From Vibrio sp. 10N (lineage in GTDB: Bacteria; Pseudomonadota; Gammaproteobacteria; Enterobacterales; Vibrionaceae): 64,000 nt of DNA. Where the stretch lies: positions 2,480,001 to 2,544,000 of the forward strand of contig NZ_BTPM01000001.1 of NCBI RefSeq assembly GCF_036245475.1, in the 5' to 3' direction. A program made the translations under genes and the position numbers. The notes beneath the pieces are model-generated. The model was not told the origin of the DNA. It saw only the letters and a program-made list of their open reading frames with translations, and searched no databases. Shown here piece by piece: positions 9,595 through 18,337 of this stretch (within the stretch, counting starts at the first letter, position 1; the number at the start of each line of letters is the position of its first letter).

Positions 9595-9619
9595 TTAATT
9601 AACTCCGTACGGATAATCA

Positions 9620-11593
9620 TCATGATAAGGCATTCATCATGCCCGCGAGCTGAGCTTGCATCTTACCCGTCGCATCTTGCATCGCTGCAAACTTGTCCTG
9701 GGTACGCTTTTCAATACCTTGCATACGCCTATCTAGCGACGCTTGGTCATCATTGAGGCGATAGTTTTGCTCCGACAAGCTCTTTTCTCGGGTGCGAATC
9801 GAGCCCGTCATTCCCGTCATACTATGAATCGCATCTTCGACTTTTTTGGCAAAACCATTATTGCCACCGAAAAAGTCGCCCAATTTACCAAAGTTGTTAT
9901 TGAGCTGTTTATCAAGCATCTGATAGTTGATTTCAAGGCGCCCTTCCCGTGTGGTGGTAATGCCAAACTCAGTCAGTGACTGAAGATCTTTCGGCGCCCC
10001 TTCGACACTGCTTGAAAACACACTTTTTAGCCGTGAGTCGGCACTGCGCACGATACTATCGCCGGCCAGCGGTCCTGCTCGCCCTGTTGTCGGGTCAACC
10101 TTGGATAAGTCTTGCGAAACTTGGTAGAACTGGTTGTAAGCATTGACGAACTGTTCAATATCAGCACGTACGCTGTCTCTGTCGTACTCAACGCCAATCT
10201 CTGCGGCACGTTCGCCAGGCTTAGTGGTGCCTTTTAAGGTAAGATCGACACCTTCAATGGCATCTTCTATCACATTGTTGTGGCTTGAGAGCTCGGCAAC
10301 ACCATCGAGAAGGACAACCGAGTCTTGCGCCGATTGAACTTCAGACATCCCCATGTAAATTTGCATCGAACGCTGAGCTTCAGCAAGTTCTGACTGGATA
10401 GCCTCAACTTTTTCTAACCGTTCACGCTCTTCTGGCGACAGTTTTTCACGCTCAAGTTTTTTGGCTTCTTCCTCGGTCATTTCGCCATCGGCCACCGCCT
10501 TGGCAATGGCTGCTTTCTCAGCTTCGAGCTCTTGTTCGAGTTTGGCTTGCGCTTCTTCAGGAGTGACATAAGAGTCGGTTAAGGTACCGGAGGCAGTATT
10601 CGACCAACCCGGTACTTGTTTGGACTTTTCAAGCGCTTTTTCATCAAGCTCAGGCTCTGGAGCTTGGTAGGAATCCATTAGAGTGCCAGAGGCCGTTTCG
10701 GTCCAGCCAGGAATGGTATCTTCAGGGCGGCCAGAATTTGCCTCCTGAGCGTTTTCGGGACTCGTTTCGCCTTCTTGCGCGGCTTGCTCGGCACTTTTCG
10801 CGTCTTCAACTGCCTTCCCATCAACGATTTGGCCATCAACGGTTTCTTCGCCAGATTGCTCAGTTTCTTGCCCTTCACCAACCGCTTGCGCTTGATTGGC
10901 CTCATCACCGTCTTGTGGTGGCAAACCTAATACGCTCAGCGCTTCTGCTTGCGCTTGTTCGAGATCGCGCACACGCTGCTCTATGGTTTTGTACTCAAAA
11001 CGAAACAAGTCATTGCCAGGCTCTGCTTCAACGCCAATCGTTAGCGCTTTTTCAGCACCAGATTGATCAGAAGCAACAATGAGCCTTGGGCCATTACGGT
11101 CTTTGATGATGGACGCTCTCACGCCGGGGTTATCACTGGCACCATTGATGGCTCTCACCACGTCGGTGAGTCTGGAATTCTTACGAAGGGATAAATCGAA
11201 CTGCTCGTCGCCAAGAGAAATTTGCAGCTTACCCGGGCCAAATCGCGTGTCATCAGGGATGACGTCCGAGGCAATTTTGTGGCTTTGTGCAAGCTGCAAG
11301 ACATCGACAGCATATTTGCCAGCGATCGCATCTGTGGTCGCTGTGGCTGTGACAATATTTTCTTCAGTACTATTTACGCTGCGCAGGGCAAACGCTTTTT
11401 CCTGACGAAAATTTGCCATCAGGTTTTTCATCGTATCGAGTGATTCACGGAGCCGTCCATAGGCACTGATACTGGTATCAATTTTTGCGCGTTCAAAATC
11501 AATACGTTGCTGCTTTGGTATGCGCTCCGCATCGACGATTTTGCTCACCATGGAATTGATATCCATGCCAGATGACATCCCTATCGGGCCCAT
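9620..11593 (-). CDS. fliD: FliD, flagellar filament cap
   Basis: Exported cap protein that folds flagellin at the filament tip. The 657 residues are longer than enteric FliD. The N-terminal (GMDINSMVSKIVDAERIPKQ) and C-terminal (about 430-657) family domains are intact. Between them, about residues 205-405, lies an acidic, Glu/Ala/Gln-rich segment that contains two copies of a 16-residue motif, IPGWTETASGTLMDSY at 294 and VPGWSNTASGTLTDSY at 327. The insert is probably surface exposed. The start MGPIGMSSGMD may be used from either methionine. The gene sits between flaG and flaI in a single operon. Confidence 0.93.
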   Translation of the reverse strand: MGPIGMSSGMDINSMVSKIVDAERIPKQQRIDFERAKIDTSISAYGRLRESLDTMKNLMANFRQEKAFALRSVNSTEENIVTATATTDAIAGKYAVDVLQLAQSHKIASDVIPDDTRFGPGKLQISLGDEQFDLSLRKNSRLTDVVRAINGASDNPGVRASIIKDRNGPRLIVASDQSGAEKALTIGVEAEPGNDLFRFEYKTIEQRVRDLEQAQAEALSVLGLPPQDGDEANQAQAVGEGQETEQSGEETVDGQIVDGKAVEDAKSAEQAAQEGETSPENAQEANSGRPEDTIPGWTETASGTLMDSYQAPEPELDEKALEKSKQVPGWSNTASGTLTDSYVTPEEAQAKLEQELEAEKAAIAKAVADGEMTEEEAKKLEREKLSPEERERLEKVEAIQSELAEAQRSMQIYMGMSEVQSAQDSVVLLDGVAELSSHNNVIEDAIEGVDLTLKGTTKPGERAAEIGVEYDRDSVRADIEQFVNAYNQFYQVSQDLSKVDPTTGRAGPLAGDSIVRSADSRLKSVFSSSVEGAPKDLQSLTEFGITTTREGRLEINYQMLDKQLNNNFGKLGDFFGGNNGFAKKVEDAIHSMTGMTGSIRTREKSLSEQNYRLNDDQASLDRRMQGIEKRTQDKFAAMQDATGKMQAQLAGMMNALS

Positions 11594-11647
11594 TATTCAC
11601 CAAACTACTTCAAATCTATACCCACCTGAACTCGATTGAGTCAGGCA

Positions 11648-12097
11648 TTACACCAGCATGTCTATGGTTAACGAGCCATGCTGTTCGATGCGGCGTAAAA
11701 CGTCGAGCAGTTCTTCATCCGGAAACTGGCGGATCACATCCCCGGTTTCCTTGGCATACACAGTGAAAATGTTGCGGCCAGATTCTTCGTCGACACGAAA
11801 CGATAATCCCGTATTCATGTCGCTCAAAAACTTATCCAGTCGCTCGACCATTTTCTCGCGTTCAGCATCATTAAGTTGCTGTCGCTCATTGGCAATGCGT
11901 TGAATGACTTCGGTGGCTTTCTTGTTAGTCAGCTCCGGCGTCTCGGTTTTATTGACCTCGTCAACCGACTGAGATTTCTCTTTATTCTCGGTCGTTACCT
12001 GTTGCGAGGCGGCATCTTTAGTATTTTTTGAAGCAAGTTCTGTGCCACTCGATGAGGCAAAAGGCTGAAGGTTCGATGCGTAGGATGAAATGTCCAT
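11648..12097 (-). CDS. flaG: FlaG family protein
   Basis: Member of the FlaG family, which lies next to flagellin and fliD genes and influences filament length in several bacteria. The 149 residues have a low-complexity, polar first half and a conserved C-terminal FlaG domain (LNTGLSFRVDEE-like region, then ESGRNIFTVYAKETGDVIRQ and a final IEQHGSLTIDMLV). A good ribosome-binding site (GGGAGAG) precedes the ATG. It is the first gene of the flaG-fliD-flaI-fliS unit; no sigma-54 or sigma-28 match was seen just upstream. Confidence 0.88.
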   Translation of the reverse strand: MDISSYASNLQPFASSSGTELASKNTKDAASQQVTTENKEKSQSVDEVNKTETPELTNKKATEVIQRIANERQQLNDAEREKMVERLDKFLSDMNTGLSFRVDEESGRNIFTVYAKETGDVIRQFPDEELLDVLRRIEQHGSLTIDMLV

Positions 12098-12179
12098 TCT
12101 CGCTCTCCCGGTTCTAACCTTGTATTGTCCAACTCCAACAGTGGTACTTCTTGTTGAGCAATAGCATTGAAATTGGAAG

Positions 12180-12206
12180 TTGGCGGTAAAGGGATGTTAC
12201 CGCCAA
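12180..12206 (-). terminator. Hairpin downstream of the third flagellin
   Basis: Arms TTGGCGGTAA (12180-12189) and TTACCGCCAA (12197-12206) pair perfectly. The downstream T content on the minus strand is weak, so it may be a terminator or a 3'-end-stabilising hairpin for the abundant flagellin mRNA. Confidence 0.5.
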
Positions 12207-12233
12207 CCAACCTGCCTAAGGTCTACGACGCAA

Positions 12234-13364
12234 TTAGCCTAGTAGGCTAAGTGCTGCCGATGGAGACTGTTTCGCTTGAGCAAGAATCGAGGTACTTGCT
12301 TGTTGCAAGATTTGATTCTTAGTCATAGATGTCGTCTCTTTTGCGTAGTCCGTGTCTTTAATGCGGCTGTTAGACGCATTCACGTTCTCGTTGATGTTGC
12401 TTAGGTTGTTGATAGCGTGGTTGAAACGGTTTTGGAAAGCACCAAGTTCAGCACGTTGAGAGTCAACACTCTTAAGAGCGCCGTCAAGCACTGCAACGGC
12501 TTCTTGAGCGCCAGCTACCGATGTCACATCGATATCTTTCACTGTCACATCTTGACCCGCGCCGATGCTAAGATCAGAAGCTAGAGAACCACCAAACGTC
12601 ACATCGCCCGTTACTTTTTGCGTTGAAGCGTAAAGCTGCAGTTTGCCATCATCGCCAACAGACGCTTTCACATCTTCACTTTGACCATTGATGTACGTGG
12701 CTAGCTGCTCGATGTCGTCGCCTTCTTTAGCTTGGATATCTAGAGTTTGAGCCTCACCTTGTTTGTCGGTGTACGACATGGTCAGGTTAGCGCCTGCACC
12801 AACAGCCCAGTCTGCGTCTGCGCTGACGGTTGAACCGTAGCTCTTACCACCCATTTCTGCAGTATCAGAACGTAGGTTACCCATAGAAAGCATAACTGCT
12901 TCACCAGAGTCCGCACCGATTTGGAAAGATTGTGTGCCGTAAGTACCGTTAAGAAGACGGTTACCACCGAAAGAGGTGGTTTCTGCGATACGGTTTAGTT
13001 CGTCATTAAGCGCTGTCACTTCTTCTTGAATAGCAACACGCTCTGACTTTGAGTTTGAACCGTTAGCCGATTGAAGCGATAGGTCACGCATACGTTGCAG
13101 GATGTTGGTGGTCTCATTCATCGCACCTTCTGCTGTTTGCGCGATAGAAATACCATCGTTCGCGTTTTTCACCGCCATGTCTAGGCCGCGGCTTTGTGAC
13201 GTCAAACGGTTAGAAATCTGTAGACCCGCAGCGTCGTCTTTTGCGCTGTTGATTTTATAGCCAGAAGACAAACGCTCCATTGATTTTTGTGTACCTTCCG
13301 CAGCGGTATTTAGGTAGCGCTGGGCGGTCATTGCAGACACGTTAGTGTTTACATTAATTGCCAT
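12234..13364 (-). CDS. Polar flagellin (third copy)
   Basis: Filament subunit, exported through the flagellar apparatus and polymerised under the sheath. The frame is open to 13382, but the ATG at 13364 follows a strong AAGGAG and gives the usual flagellin start [15 protein letters not shown], 376 residues. The D0/D1 helical N-terminus (to about 170) and C-terminus (about 290-376, ending SAALSLLG) are fully conserved; the short middle region ([15 protein letters not shown]) is variable. It is close to the second flagellin and less like the first. It has its own sigma-28 promoter match. The exact fla letter cannot be assigned by eye. Confidence 0.94.
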   Translation of the reverse strand: MAINVNTNVSAMTAQRYLNTAAEGTQKSMERLSSGYKINSAKDDAAGLQISNRLTSQSRGLDMAVKNANDGISIAQTAEGAMNETTNILQRMRDLSLQSANGSNSKSERVAIQEEVTALNDELNRIAETTSFGGNRLLNGTYGTQSFQIGADSGEAVMLSMGNLRSDTAEMGGKSYGSTVSADADWAVGAGANLTMSYTDKQGEAQTLDIQAKEGDDIEQLATYINGQSEDVKASVGDDGKLQLYASTQKVTGDVTFGGSLASDLSIGAGQDVTVKDIDVTSVAGAQEAVAVLDGALKSVDSQRAELGAFQNRFNHAINNLSNINENVNASNSRIKDTDYAKETTSMTKNQILQQASTSILAQAKQSPSAALSLLG

Positions 13365-13451
13365 ATTGATCTCCTTAGGCATTTAGGGGTAGATGGCCTC
13401 TGTGTCTCTCACCTCACGTTGGCACATCTGATTTCATTTCTCTCAATCCCT

Positions 13452-13478
13452 GTAACGGCGATTCATTTAGAAGCTTTA
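13452..13478 (-). promoter_or_regulatory. Sigma-28 (FliA) promoter of the third flagellin
   Basis: The minus strand reads TAAAGCTT, an 11-nt spacer, then GCCGTTAC, against the sigma-28 consensus TAAAGTTT-N11-GCCGATAA. The spacing is exact. It lies about 88 nt before the flagellin ATG, left of and untouched by the IS4 insertion. Confidence 0.75.
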
Positions 13479-13596
13479 GAAAAAAAATGCGATTTTTTTG
13501 TCGTAAATTCAATTGATTGAATAAATGTGAGCTTGATCGTAATTGGCAGAGCGTATCGTAAGTAAGAAAGAGCTGAACTTGGGAGCATCAAAACGG

Positions 13597-13621
13597 CAAA
13601 AAAAAACCAGAGCCTAGGCTC
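13597..13621 (-). terminator. Left half of a split flagellin terminator
   Basis: This half carries the T-tract side (minus strand TGGTTTTTTTTT) and one copy of the target duplication. Joined to 15062-15067 with one duplication copy removed, it makes a perfect palindrome with 12-base arms (AAACCAGAGCCT and its complement) followed by T9, that is, the original terminator of the second flagellin. The IS4 element separates the halves. Confidence 0.8.
13610..13621. repeat. IS4 target-site duplication, left copy
   Basis: GAGCCTAGGCTC, identical to 15050-15061 and itself a palindrome. Twelve bases fits IS4, whose duplications are 11-13 bp. Confidence 0.85.
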
Positions 13622-13680
13622 TAATGCCGATCAGTTAAACATTAATCGGCAGATCAATTGAATGATCCCACCAGTGTGTA

Positions 13681-13714
13681 AAAATCCGATAGACCCTGTT
13701 TATCGGATTTTTTT
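13681..13714 (+). terminator. Hairpin shielding the transposase start
   Basis: Arms AAAATCCGATA and TATCGGATTTT (13681-13691, 13701-13711) form an 11-bp stem with a T7 tail, and the ATG follows at 13715. It should stop transcripts entering from outside. It leaves no visible ribosome-binding site, so it may also hold down translation, as is known for other IS elements. Confidence 0.7.
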
Positions 13715-15040
13715 ATGCACGTTTCTCAAGCCCTCGACATCATCAACAACTACAAACCAAATCAAGTTGAAACTCTCGCAGACCTCTTACCTATTGAACT
13801 CATCAAAGAAGCCTATGAACTGACAGATACTGTCACCCTTAGAAAACGAAAACTGACTTTGGAATCGATGGCATGGCTGTTAGTTGGAATGGCTATCTAT
13901 AACGACAAGTCTATGGCTGATATCGTAAATATGCTCGACATTGTTGACCGTTCGGGTAAGCCGTTTGTTGCTCCAAGCGCACTAACACAGCGCAGAAAAA
14001 GTCTCGGTGAATCTGCCGCTAAAGCTCTTTTTGAGTGTACTCAAAGCCATTGGTTCGCACACGCTAACCTTCCAAATTGGAATGGGCTTACGTTGTTAGG
14101 TGTCGACGGGGTCTTGTGGCGCACTGAAGACACGGAAGATAACGCTAGCGCTTTTGCCAAGCCCACCAATCGAGACGGTATAGAAACGCAGTATCCACAG
14201 GTTCGCATGGTATGTCAGATGGAATTAAGCAGTCATTTAATCACAGGCAGTGCCTTTGACTGTTATAGCGTCAATGAAATGAAGTTAGCAGAACAACTCA
14301 TAGAAACAACGCCTGATAATAGCTTAACGCTCTTCGATAAAGGCTTTTACTCTCTTGGTTTACTGGATGCATGGAGCTCACAGGGGCTCAATCGACATTG
14401 GCTTATCCCGATGAAGAAAGGTCTAAATTATGAGGTCGTTCAGTCTCTTGGCCGACAAGACAAACTAATAAAGCTGAAGAGCAATCCGCAAGCGCGTAAG
14501 AAATGGCCGAAGTTAGGACAAGAGGTTGTTGTACGTTTAATCACGAGAGTCAAAGACGGCAAGCAATACGATGTTCTCACTTCAATGCTTGACCCTATGC
14601 TTTATCCAAAAGCAGATATTGTAGGTTTATATGGGTATCGTTGGGAAATTGAACTCGGCTACAGGGAGCAAAAACAATATATGCTAGGGAATCGCCTTAC
14701 GCTGCGCAGCCGACTCCCAGAGCTCGTTAAACAAGAACTCTGGGGGATATTACTGACATACAACTTAGTCAGGTATCAAATGGTTCAGATGTGTAACACA
14801 TTGAATGGCGACTACTTACCATACCAACTTAGCTTCAATGGAGCATTAGCTCACATCATGCGCCTGATAGTGGGGCTTCCATACTCGTCACCAGGAGCAA
14901 TACCGAGGCAACTCCAAAACTTCTACTCAATGAGCGAGAGCCTAATACTTGAGCCTAGGCGGGAAAGATCCTTCCCAAGGGTAGTGAAGAAAAAGCCAAG
15001 CCGATACCCGAGAAAAAACAATGCCGCTCACCTTAAGTGA
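13715..15040 (+). CDS. IS4 family transposase
   Basis: DDE transposase of 441 residues that cuts and pastes the surrounding element. The three catalytic acids can be placed: first Asp in [11 protein letters not shown], second Asp in [11 protein letters not shown], and the Glu in the family signature Y-x2-R-x3-E-x6-K ([15 protein letters not shown]), which is perfect here. The conserved N-terminus ([29 protein letters not shown]) also matches IS4. The gene is uninterrupted, so probably functional. The start lies directly behind a hairpin and lacks a recognisable ribosome-binding site. The stop codon is inside the right-end hairpin. Confidence 0.95.
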   Translation: MHVSQALDIINNYKPNQVETLADLLPIELIKEAYELTDTVTLRKRKLTLESMAWLLVGMAIYNDKSMADIVNMLDIVDRSGKPFVAPSALTQRRKSLGESAAKALFECTQSHWFAHANLPNWNGLTLLGVDGVLWRTEDTEDNASAFAKPTNRDGIETQYPQVRMVCQMELSSHLITGSAFDCYSVNEMKLAEQLIETTPDNSLTLFDKGFYSLGLLDAWSSQGLNRHWLIPMKKGLNYEVVQSLGRQDKLIKLKSNPQARKKWPKLGQEVVVRLITRVKDGKQYDVLTSMLDPMLYPKADIVGLYGYRWEIELGYREQKQYMLGNRLTLRSRLPELVKQELWGILLTYNLVRYQMVQMCNTLNGDYLPYQLSFNGALAHIMRLIVGLPYSSPGAIPRQLQNFYSMSESLILEPRRERSFPRVVKKKPSRYPRKNNAAHLK

Positions 15041-15048
15041 ACGGCATT
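15012..15048 (-). terminator. Terminator carried by the IS4 right end
   Basis: Arms at 15020-15031 and 15037-15048 pair with one mismatch, and on the minus strand a GTTTTTTC tract follows. It faces transcripts coming from the second flagellin and so could replace the terminator that the insertion broke, while also limiting antisense RNA over the transposase gene. Confidence 0.7.
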
Positions 15049-15049
15049 A

Positions 15050-15061
15050 GAGCCTAGGCTC
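15050..15061. repeat. IS4 target-site duplication, right copy
   Basis: GAGCCTAGGCTC, identical to 13610-13621. The following TGGTTTG is the second arm of the split flagellin terminator. Confidence 0.85.
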
Positions 15062-15090
15062 TGGTTTGTATAGCTGGTTGGGTATTTTGA

Positions 15091-16224
15091 TTAACCCAGT
15101 AGGCTTAGTGCCGCGTTTGGCGCCTGTTTCGCTTGCGCCAAGATTGAGCTTGATGCTTGCGATAGGATTTGGTTCTTAGTCATCGCCGTCGTTTCTTTCG
15201 CGAAGTCAGTATCTTTGATACGGCTCTTCGACGCGTTCACGTTCTCGTTGATGTTATCCAAGTTGTTGATTGCGTGGTTGAAACGGTTTTGGAATGCACC
15301 AAGCTCTGCACGGTGGCTGTCCACGTATTTTAGTGCTGAGTCTAGGATAGCAACTGATTCTTGAGCGCCACCAACAGATGTTACGTCAATCGTATCAACC
15401 GTTACCGCTTGACCTGCTTGCATGTCTAGGTCACTTGCTAGGCCGCCAGAGAAAGCCACAGTGCCGTCAACTTTGTTGTTACCAGCAAATACTTGTAGCT
15501 TACCGTCTTGGTCTACAGACGCTTTTACCATGTCAGTTTGACCGTTGATGTACGTCGCTAGCTGCTCAATATCATCACCCTCTTTCGCATTGATGGTGAT
15601 AGTTTGTGAGTCGCCAAAGCTGTCTGTTAGGTCAATCGTTAGGTCGTTAGCACCTGCCGCTACGCTCCAGTCTTTGTCTTTCGCGTTCGCAGCTTGGTAG
15701 CTAGTGCCGCCCATTTGTGCGTTGTCAGAGCGCATGTCACGTAGGCTCAGCATCACCGCTTCACCGTTGTCAGCACCGATTTGGAATGACTTAGTACCGT
15801 GTGTGCCGTTAAGTAGCTTGTTACCACCAAAAGACGTGGTTTCTGCAATACGGTTTAGTTCGTCGTTCAGTGCCGTCACTTCTTCTTGAATCGCAACACG
15901 CTCAGCTTTTGAGTTAGAGCCGTTTGCCGATTGAAGTGATAGATCACGCATACGTTGCAGGATGTTAGTGGTCTCGTTCATCGCACCTTCAGCAGTTTGT
16001 GCGATAGAGATACCATCGTTAGCGTTACGTACAGCAACATCAAGACCACGGCTTTGTACGTTCAAACGGTTAGAGATTTGTAGACCCGCTGCGTCATCTT
16101 TAGCACTGTTGATTTTGTGGCCAGAAGACAAACGCTCCATTGAAGCTTGTTGAGCTTGGTTTGCGTTATTTAGGTAACGCTGCGCTGTCATCGCTGATAC
16201 GTTTGTATTTACATTCACTGCCAT
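15091..16224 (-). CDS. Polar flagellin (second copy)
   Basis: Filament subunit of 377 residues. The frame is open to 16293, but the ATG at 16224 follows GGAGAAACAAC and gives [18 protein letters not shown]. The N- and C-terminal helices are the conserved flagellin D0/D1 regions. The middle ([14 protein letters not shown], then [21 protein letters not shown]) and the end ([12 protein letters not shown]) resemble the major V. cholerae flagellin FlaA as far as can be recalled. Its terminator was split by the IS4 insertion 42 nt downstream. A sigma-28-like site lies about 200 nt upstream. Confidence 0.94.
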   Translation of the reverse strand: MAVNVNTNVSAMTAQRYLNNANQAQQASMERLSSGHKINSAKDDAAGLQISNRLNVQSRGLDVAVRNANDGISIAQTAEGAMNETTNILQRMRDLSLQSANGSNSKAERVAIQEEVTALNDELNRIAETTSFGGNKLLNGTHGTKSFQIGADNGEAVMLSLRDMRSDNAQMGGTSYQAANAKDKDWSVAAGANDLTIDLTDSFGDSQTITINAKEGDDIEQLATYINGQTDMVKASVDQDGKLQVFAGNNKVDGTVAFSGGLASDLDMQAGQAVTVDTIDVTSVGGAQESVAILDSALKYVDSHRAELGAFQNRFNHAINNLDNINENVNASKSRIKDTDFAKETTAMTKNQILSQASSSILAQAKQAPNAALSLLG

Positions 16225-16420
16225 GTTGTTTCTCCAATTGATTTTCCGGTGTAGCGGTTTCCGACGTCTCGGAAAACCAAGTAGTTCTCTCAAAGTTAAT
16301 CTTTTAACGACACGGCGAAAAAAACCTTTAGGAAAAAACGGAAAAAATTTAGATAAAACATCCGTTTGATTAGGAAATGAGCAAACGGCAACAATTTGCC
16401 AAAAAAGCCCTAAAGATCTG

Positions 16421-16447
16421 TAATCGGCGGCCGAAACAGTCAGATTT
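16421..16447 (-). promoter_or_regulatory. Weak sigma-28 promoter candidate of the second flagellin
   Basis: The -10 box GCCGATTA (minus strand) differs from GCCGATAA by one base. At the standard 11-nt spacing the -35 side is only AAATCTGA, which is poor. It lies about 197 nt before the flagellin ATG. No better site was seen. Confidence 0.35.
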
Positions 16448-16540
16448 TTGCTTGGAAATTAGCTCGGAAAGTACGGAATATCAGGGGTTGGGGGGATAAG
16501 GTTACAAGGGGTTAATAGAATGAACAGTTTCCTAGAGCCC

Positions 16541-16581
16541 AAAAAAGAAAAAGCCCCTATTCCTTTGAGAGAACTGGGGCT
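16541..16581 (-). terminator. Terminator of the first flagellin
   Basis: Minus-strand arms AGCCCC and GGGGCT with an 18-nt loop, followed by TTTTTCTTTTTT. It lies about 190 nt past the flagellin stop, so the transcript has a long 3' tail. The 16582-16772 stretch holds no gene I can support, only a short GA-repeat run near 16672. Confidence 0.65.
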
Positions 16582-16772
16582 GGATGGAAGCCATGGCCTG
16601 TGTGGAGATCAAGAGAAATGAACACAATCCGGCGTTCCGACATACCTCATGGCCGTATCAGGGCAGGTTGAGAGAGAGAGAGCCCCAACACTTTCACAAG
16701 GTATGCTTGCCAAGCAATAAGATAATTACGCCACGTCTGGCTAGGTATCCTCTGCTTTATCTGGACGTCTTA

Positions 16773-17909
16773 CTATTGTAGTAGTGACATCGCAGAGTTA
16801 GGCAACTGTTTCGCTTGAGCAAGAATCGAGGTACCTGCTTGTTGCAGGATCTGGTTCTTAGTCATAGCGGTGGTCTCTTTAGCGAAATCCGTATCCTTGA
16901 TGCGGCTGTTCGACGCTTCAACGTTTTCTTGGATGTTCGCCAAGTTATTAATACTGTGGCTCAGACGGTTTTGCTTGGCACCTAGGTCTGCACGCTGCGC
17001 GTCGACATACTTGAGGGCTGAATCGAGTACCGAGATAGCGTTTTGTGAGCCCGCTACCGTGGTCATATCGATATCTTGTACTGTGGTTTGCACCCCAGTG
17101 TTGGTCAGATCTAAATCTGTCGCAAGACCACCAGAGATAGTTACATCTCCCTCTAGGTCCGGCTCAGCAATAAAGATTTGCAGCTCACCGTTATCACCAA
17201 CCGATGCATTCACCAAGTCAGATTGACCATTGATGTAAGTCGCTAGTTGCTCGATGTCATCGCCCGTTTTCGCAGCAATGTCTACCGTTACCGCTTCACC
17301 TGCTTTTGTGGTGAACTCGAATTTTAAGTCGGCAGCGTTAGGGTCTACCGACCAGCTTGAATCTTTCGCATTTGCTGCAGTAAACGTGGTACCGCCCATA
17401 CGGAAATCATCAGCGCGGATGCTGGTCAGCCCCATGATCATCGCTTCACCAGAGTTGGCACCGATTTGGAATGAGGCATCACCAAACGAGCCGTTAAGCA
17501 AGCGACGGCCACCAAACGATGTGGTCTCTGCAATACGGTTTAATTCCGCTTGCAATGCCATCGACTCTTCATTAATAGCTTGACGCTCTGATGGCGAGTT
17601 AGTGCCATTTGACGATTGAATCGCCAGATCACGCATACGCTGCAGGATATTGGTCGACTCATTCATCGCCCCTTCTGCGGTTTGTGCAATCGAGATACCG
17701 TCGTTAGCGTTTCGCATTGCCACATCCAAACCACGAGACTGCGCGGTTAGGCGATTAGAAATTTGCAAACCTGCTGCATCGTCTTTGGCACTGTTAATTT
17801 TATGGCCTGATGACAAACGTTCCATCGACGTATTTAAGTCATTCGAGGACTTATTGAGATAACGCTGTGCGGTCATCGCAGAAACGTTAGTACTTACTGT
17901 AATTGCCAT
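16773..17909 (-). CDS. Polar flagellin (first copy, divergent class)
   Basis: Filament subunit of 378 residues starting [15 protein letters not shown] after a GGAGAG. It differs from the other two copies at consistent places: [16 protein letters not shown] in the N-terminal domain, [16 protein letters not shown] before the variable part, and [14 protein letters not shown] and [12 protein letters not shown] at the C-terminus. It is first after flgL and has a sigma-54 rather than sigma-28 promoter match, the arrangement of the essential core flagellin flaA in other Vibrio. Its sequence class, however, differs from my recollection of V. cholerae FlaA, so no letter is given. Confidence 0.93.
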   Translation of the reverse strand: MAITVSTNVSAMTAQRYLNKSSNDLNTSMERLSSGHKINSAKDDAAGLQISNRLTAQSRGLDVAMRNANDGISIAQTAEGAMNESTNILQRMRDLAIQSSNGTNSPSERQAINEESMALQAELNRIAETTSFGGRRLLNGSFGDASFQIGANSGEAMIMGLTSIRADDFRMGGTTFTAANAKDSSWSVDPNAADLKFEFTTKAGEAVTVDIAAKTGDDIEQLATYINGQSDLVNASVGDNGELQIFIAEPDLEGDVTISGGLATDLDLTNTGVQTTVQDIDMTTVAGSQNAISVLDSALKYVDAQRADLGAKQNRLSHSINNLANIQENVEASNSRIKDTDFAKETTAMTKNQILQQAGTSILAQAKQLPNSAMSLLQ

Positions 17910-18089
17910 TTTGCTCTCCTAAATGAGTTCGCAAGCGCTTCAAGTTGGATTGCGACGCGGCCAGATAGCCGTTGGCAACGACTGACCGTCTACATCCACC
18001 TGATACCCCGTATCAGATGGAGTATCTGTTCAAATTCACTGCCTGAGCCCTGCCAAAACGGCAAAGCACAGTGGTTCAACTTAGTTAAT

Positions 18090-18104
18090 ACAAATCACGT
18101 GCCA
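18090..18104 (-). promoter_or_regulatory. Sigma-54 promoter of the first flagellin
   Basis: The minus strand reads TGGCAC-N5-TTGT: a perfect -24 box, and a -12 box with T for C. It lies 181 nt before the ATG. The rest of the 428-nt flgL-flagellin gap is AT-rich and holds no gene I can support. Confidence 0.65.
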
Positions 18105-18337
18105 AGTTTTAAAATACGAATCGAATTTTATTTTAATTATTAACAATCAATAATTTAGACGCACTCAATTCACCCAGCAAATAACCGACAGACAACCTAT
18201 TGATTGAAGTGGCAAACTAGCAGGACACTGCTTTGCCGCTCTCTACTCTGCGACTTCACACAACATCTCATTTACTCGTTTGCGTTCCTGCTCCTAAGGC
18301 TTGGCACATAGGGCAACCGAGAACACAACGCGCTGAA

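Larger units (their letters stand above)
13622..15049 (+). mobile_element. IS4 family insertion sequence (1428 bp, intact)
   Basis: The ends are terminal inverted repeats, left TAATGCCGATCAGTTAA and right (complement) TAATGCCGTTCACTTAA, differing at two of 17 positions. They flank one uninterrupted transposase gene, and 12-bp direct repeats adjoin both ends. Length, ends and protein all resemble the enterobacterial IS4. The element lies between flagellins two and three with its transposase convergent to flagellin transcription. Intact ends and gene suggest a recent insertion. Confidence 0.92.

Noticed and set aside
16391..16405. Sigma-54-like TGGCAA...TTGC upstream of the second flagellin
   Set aside because: The GG-GC spacing is nine instead of ten bases, which sigma-54 does not tolerate.
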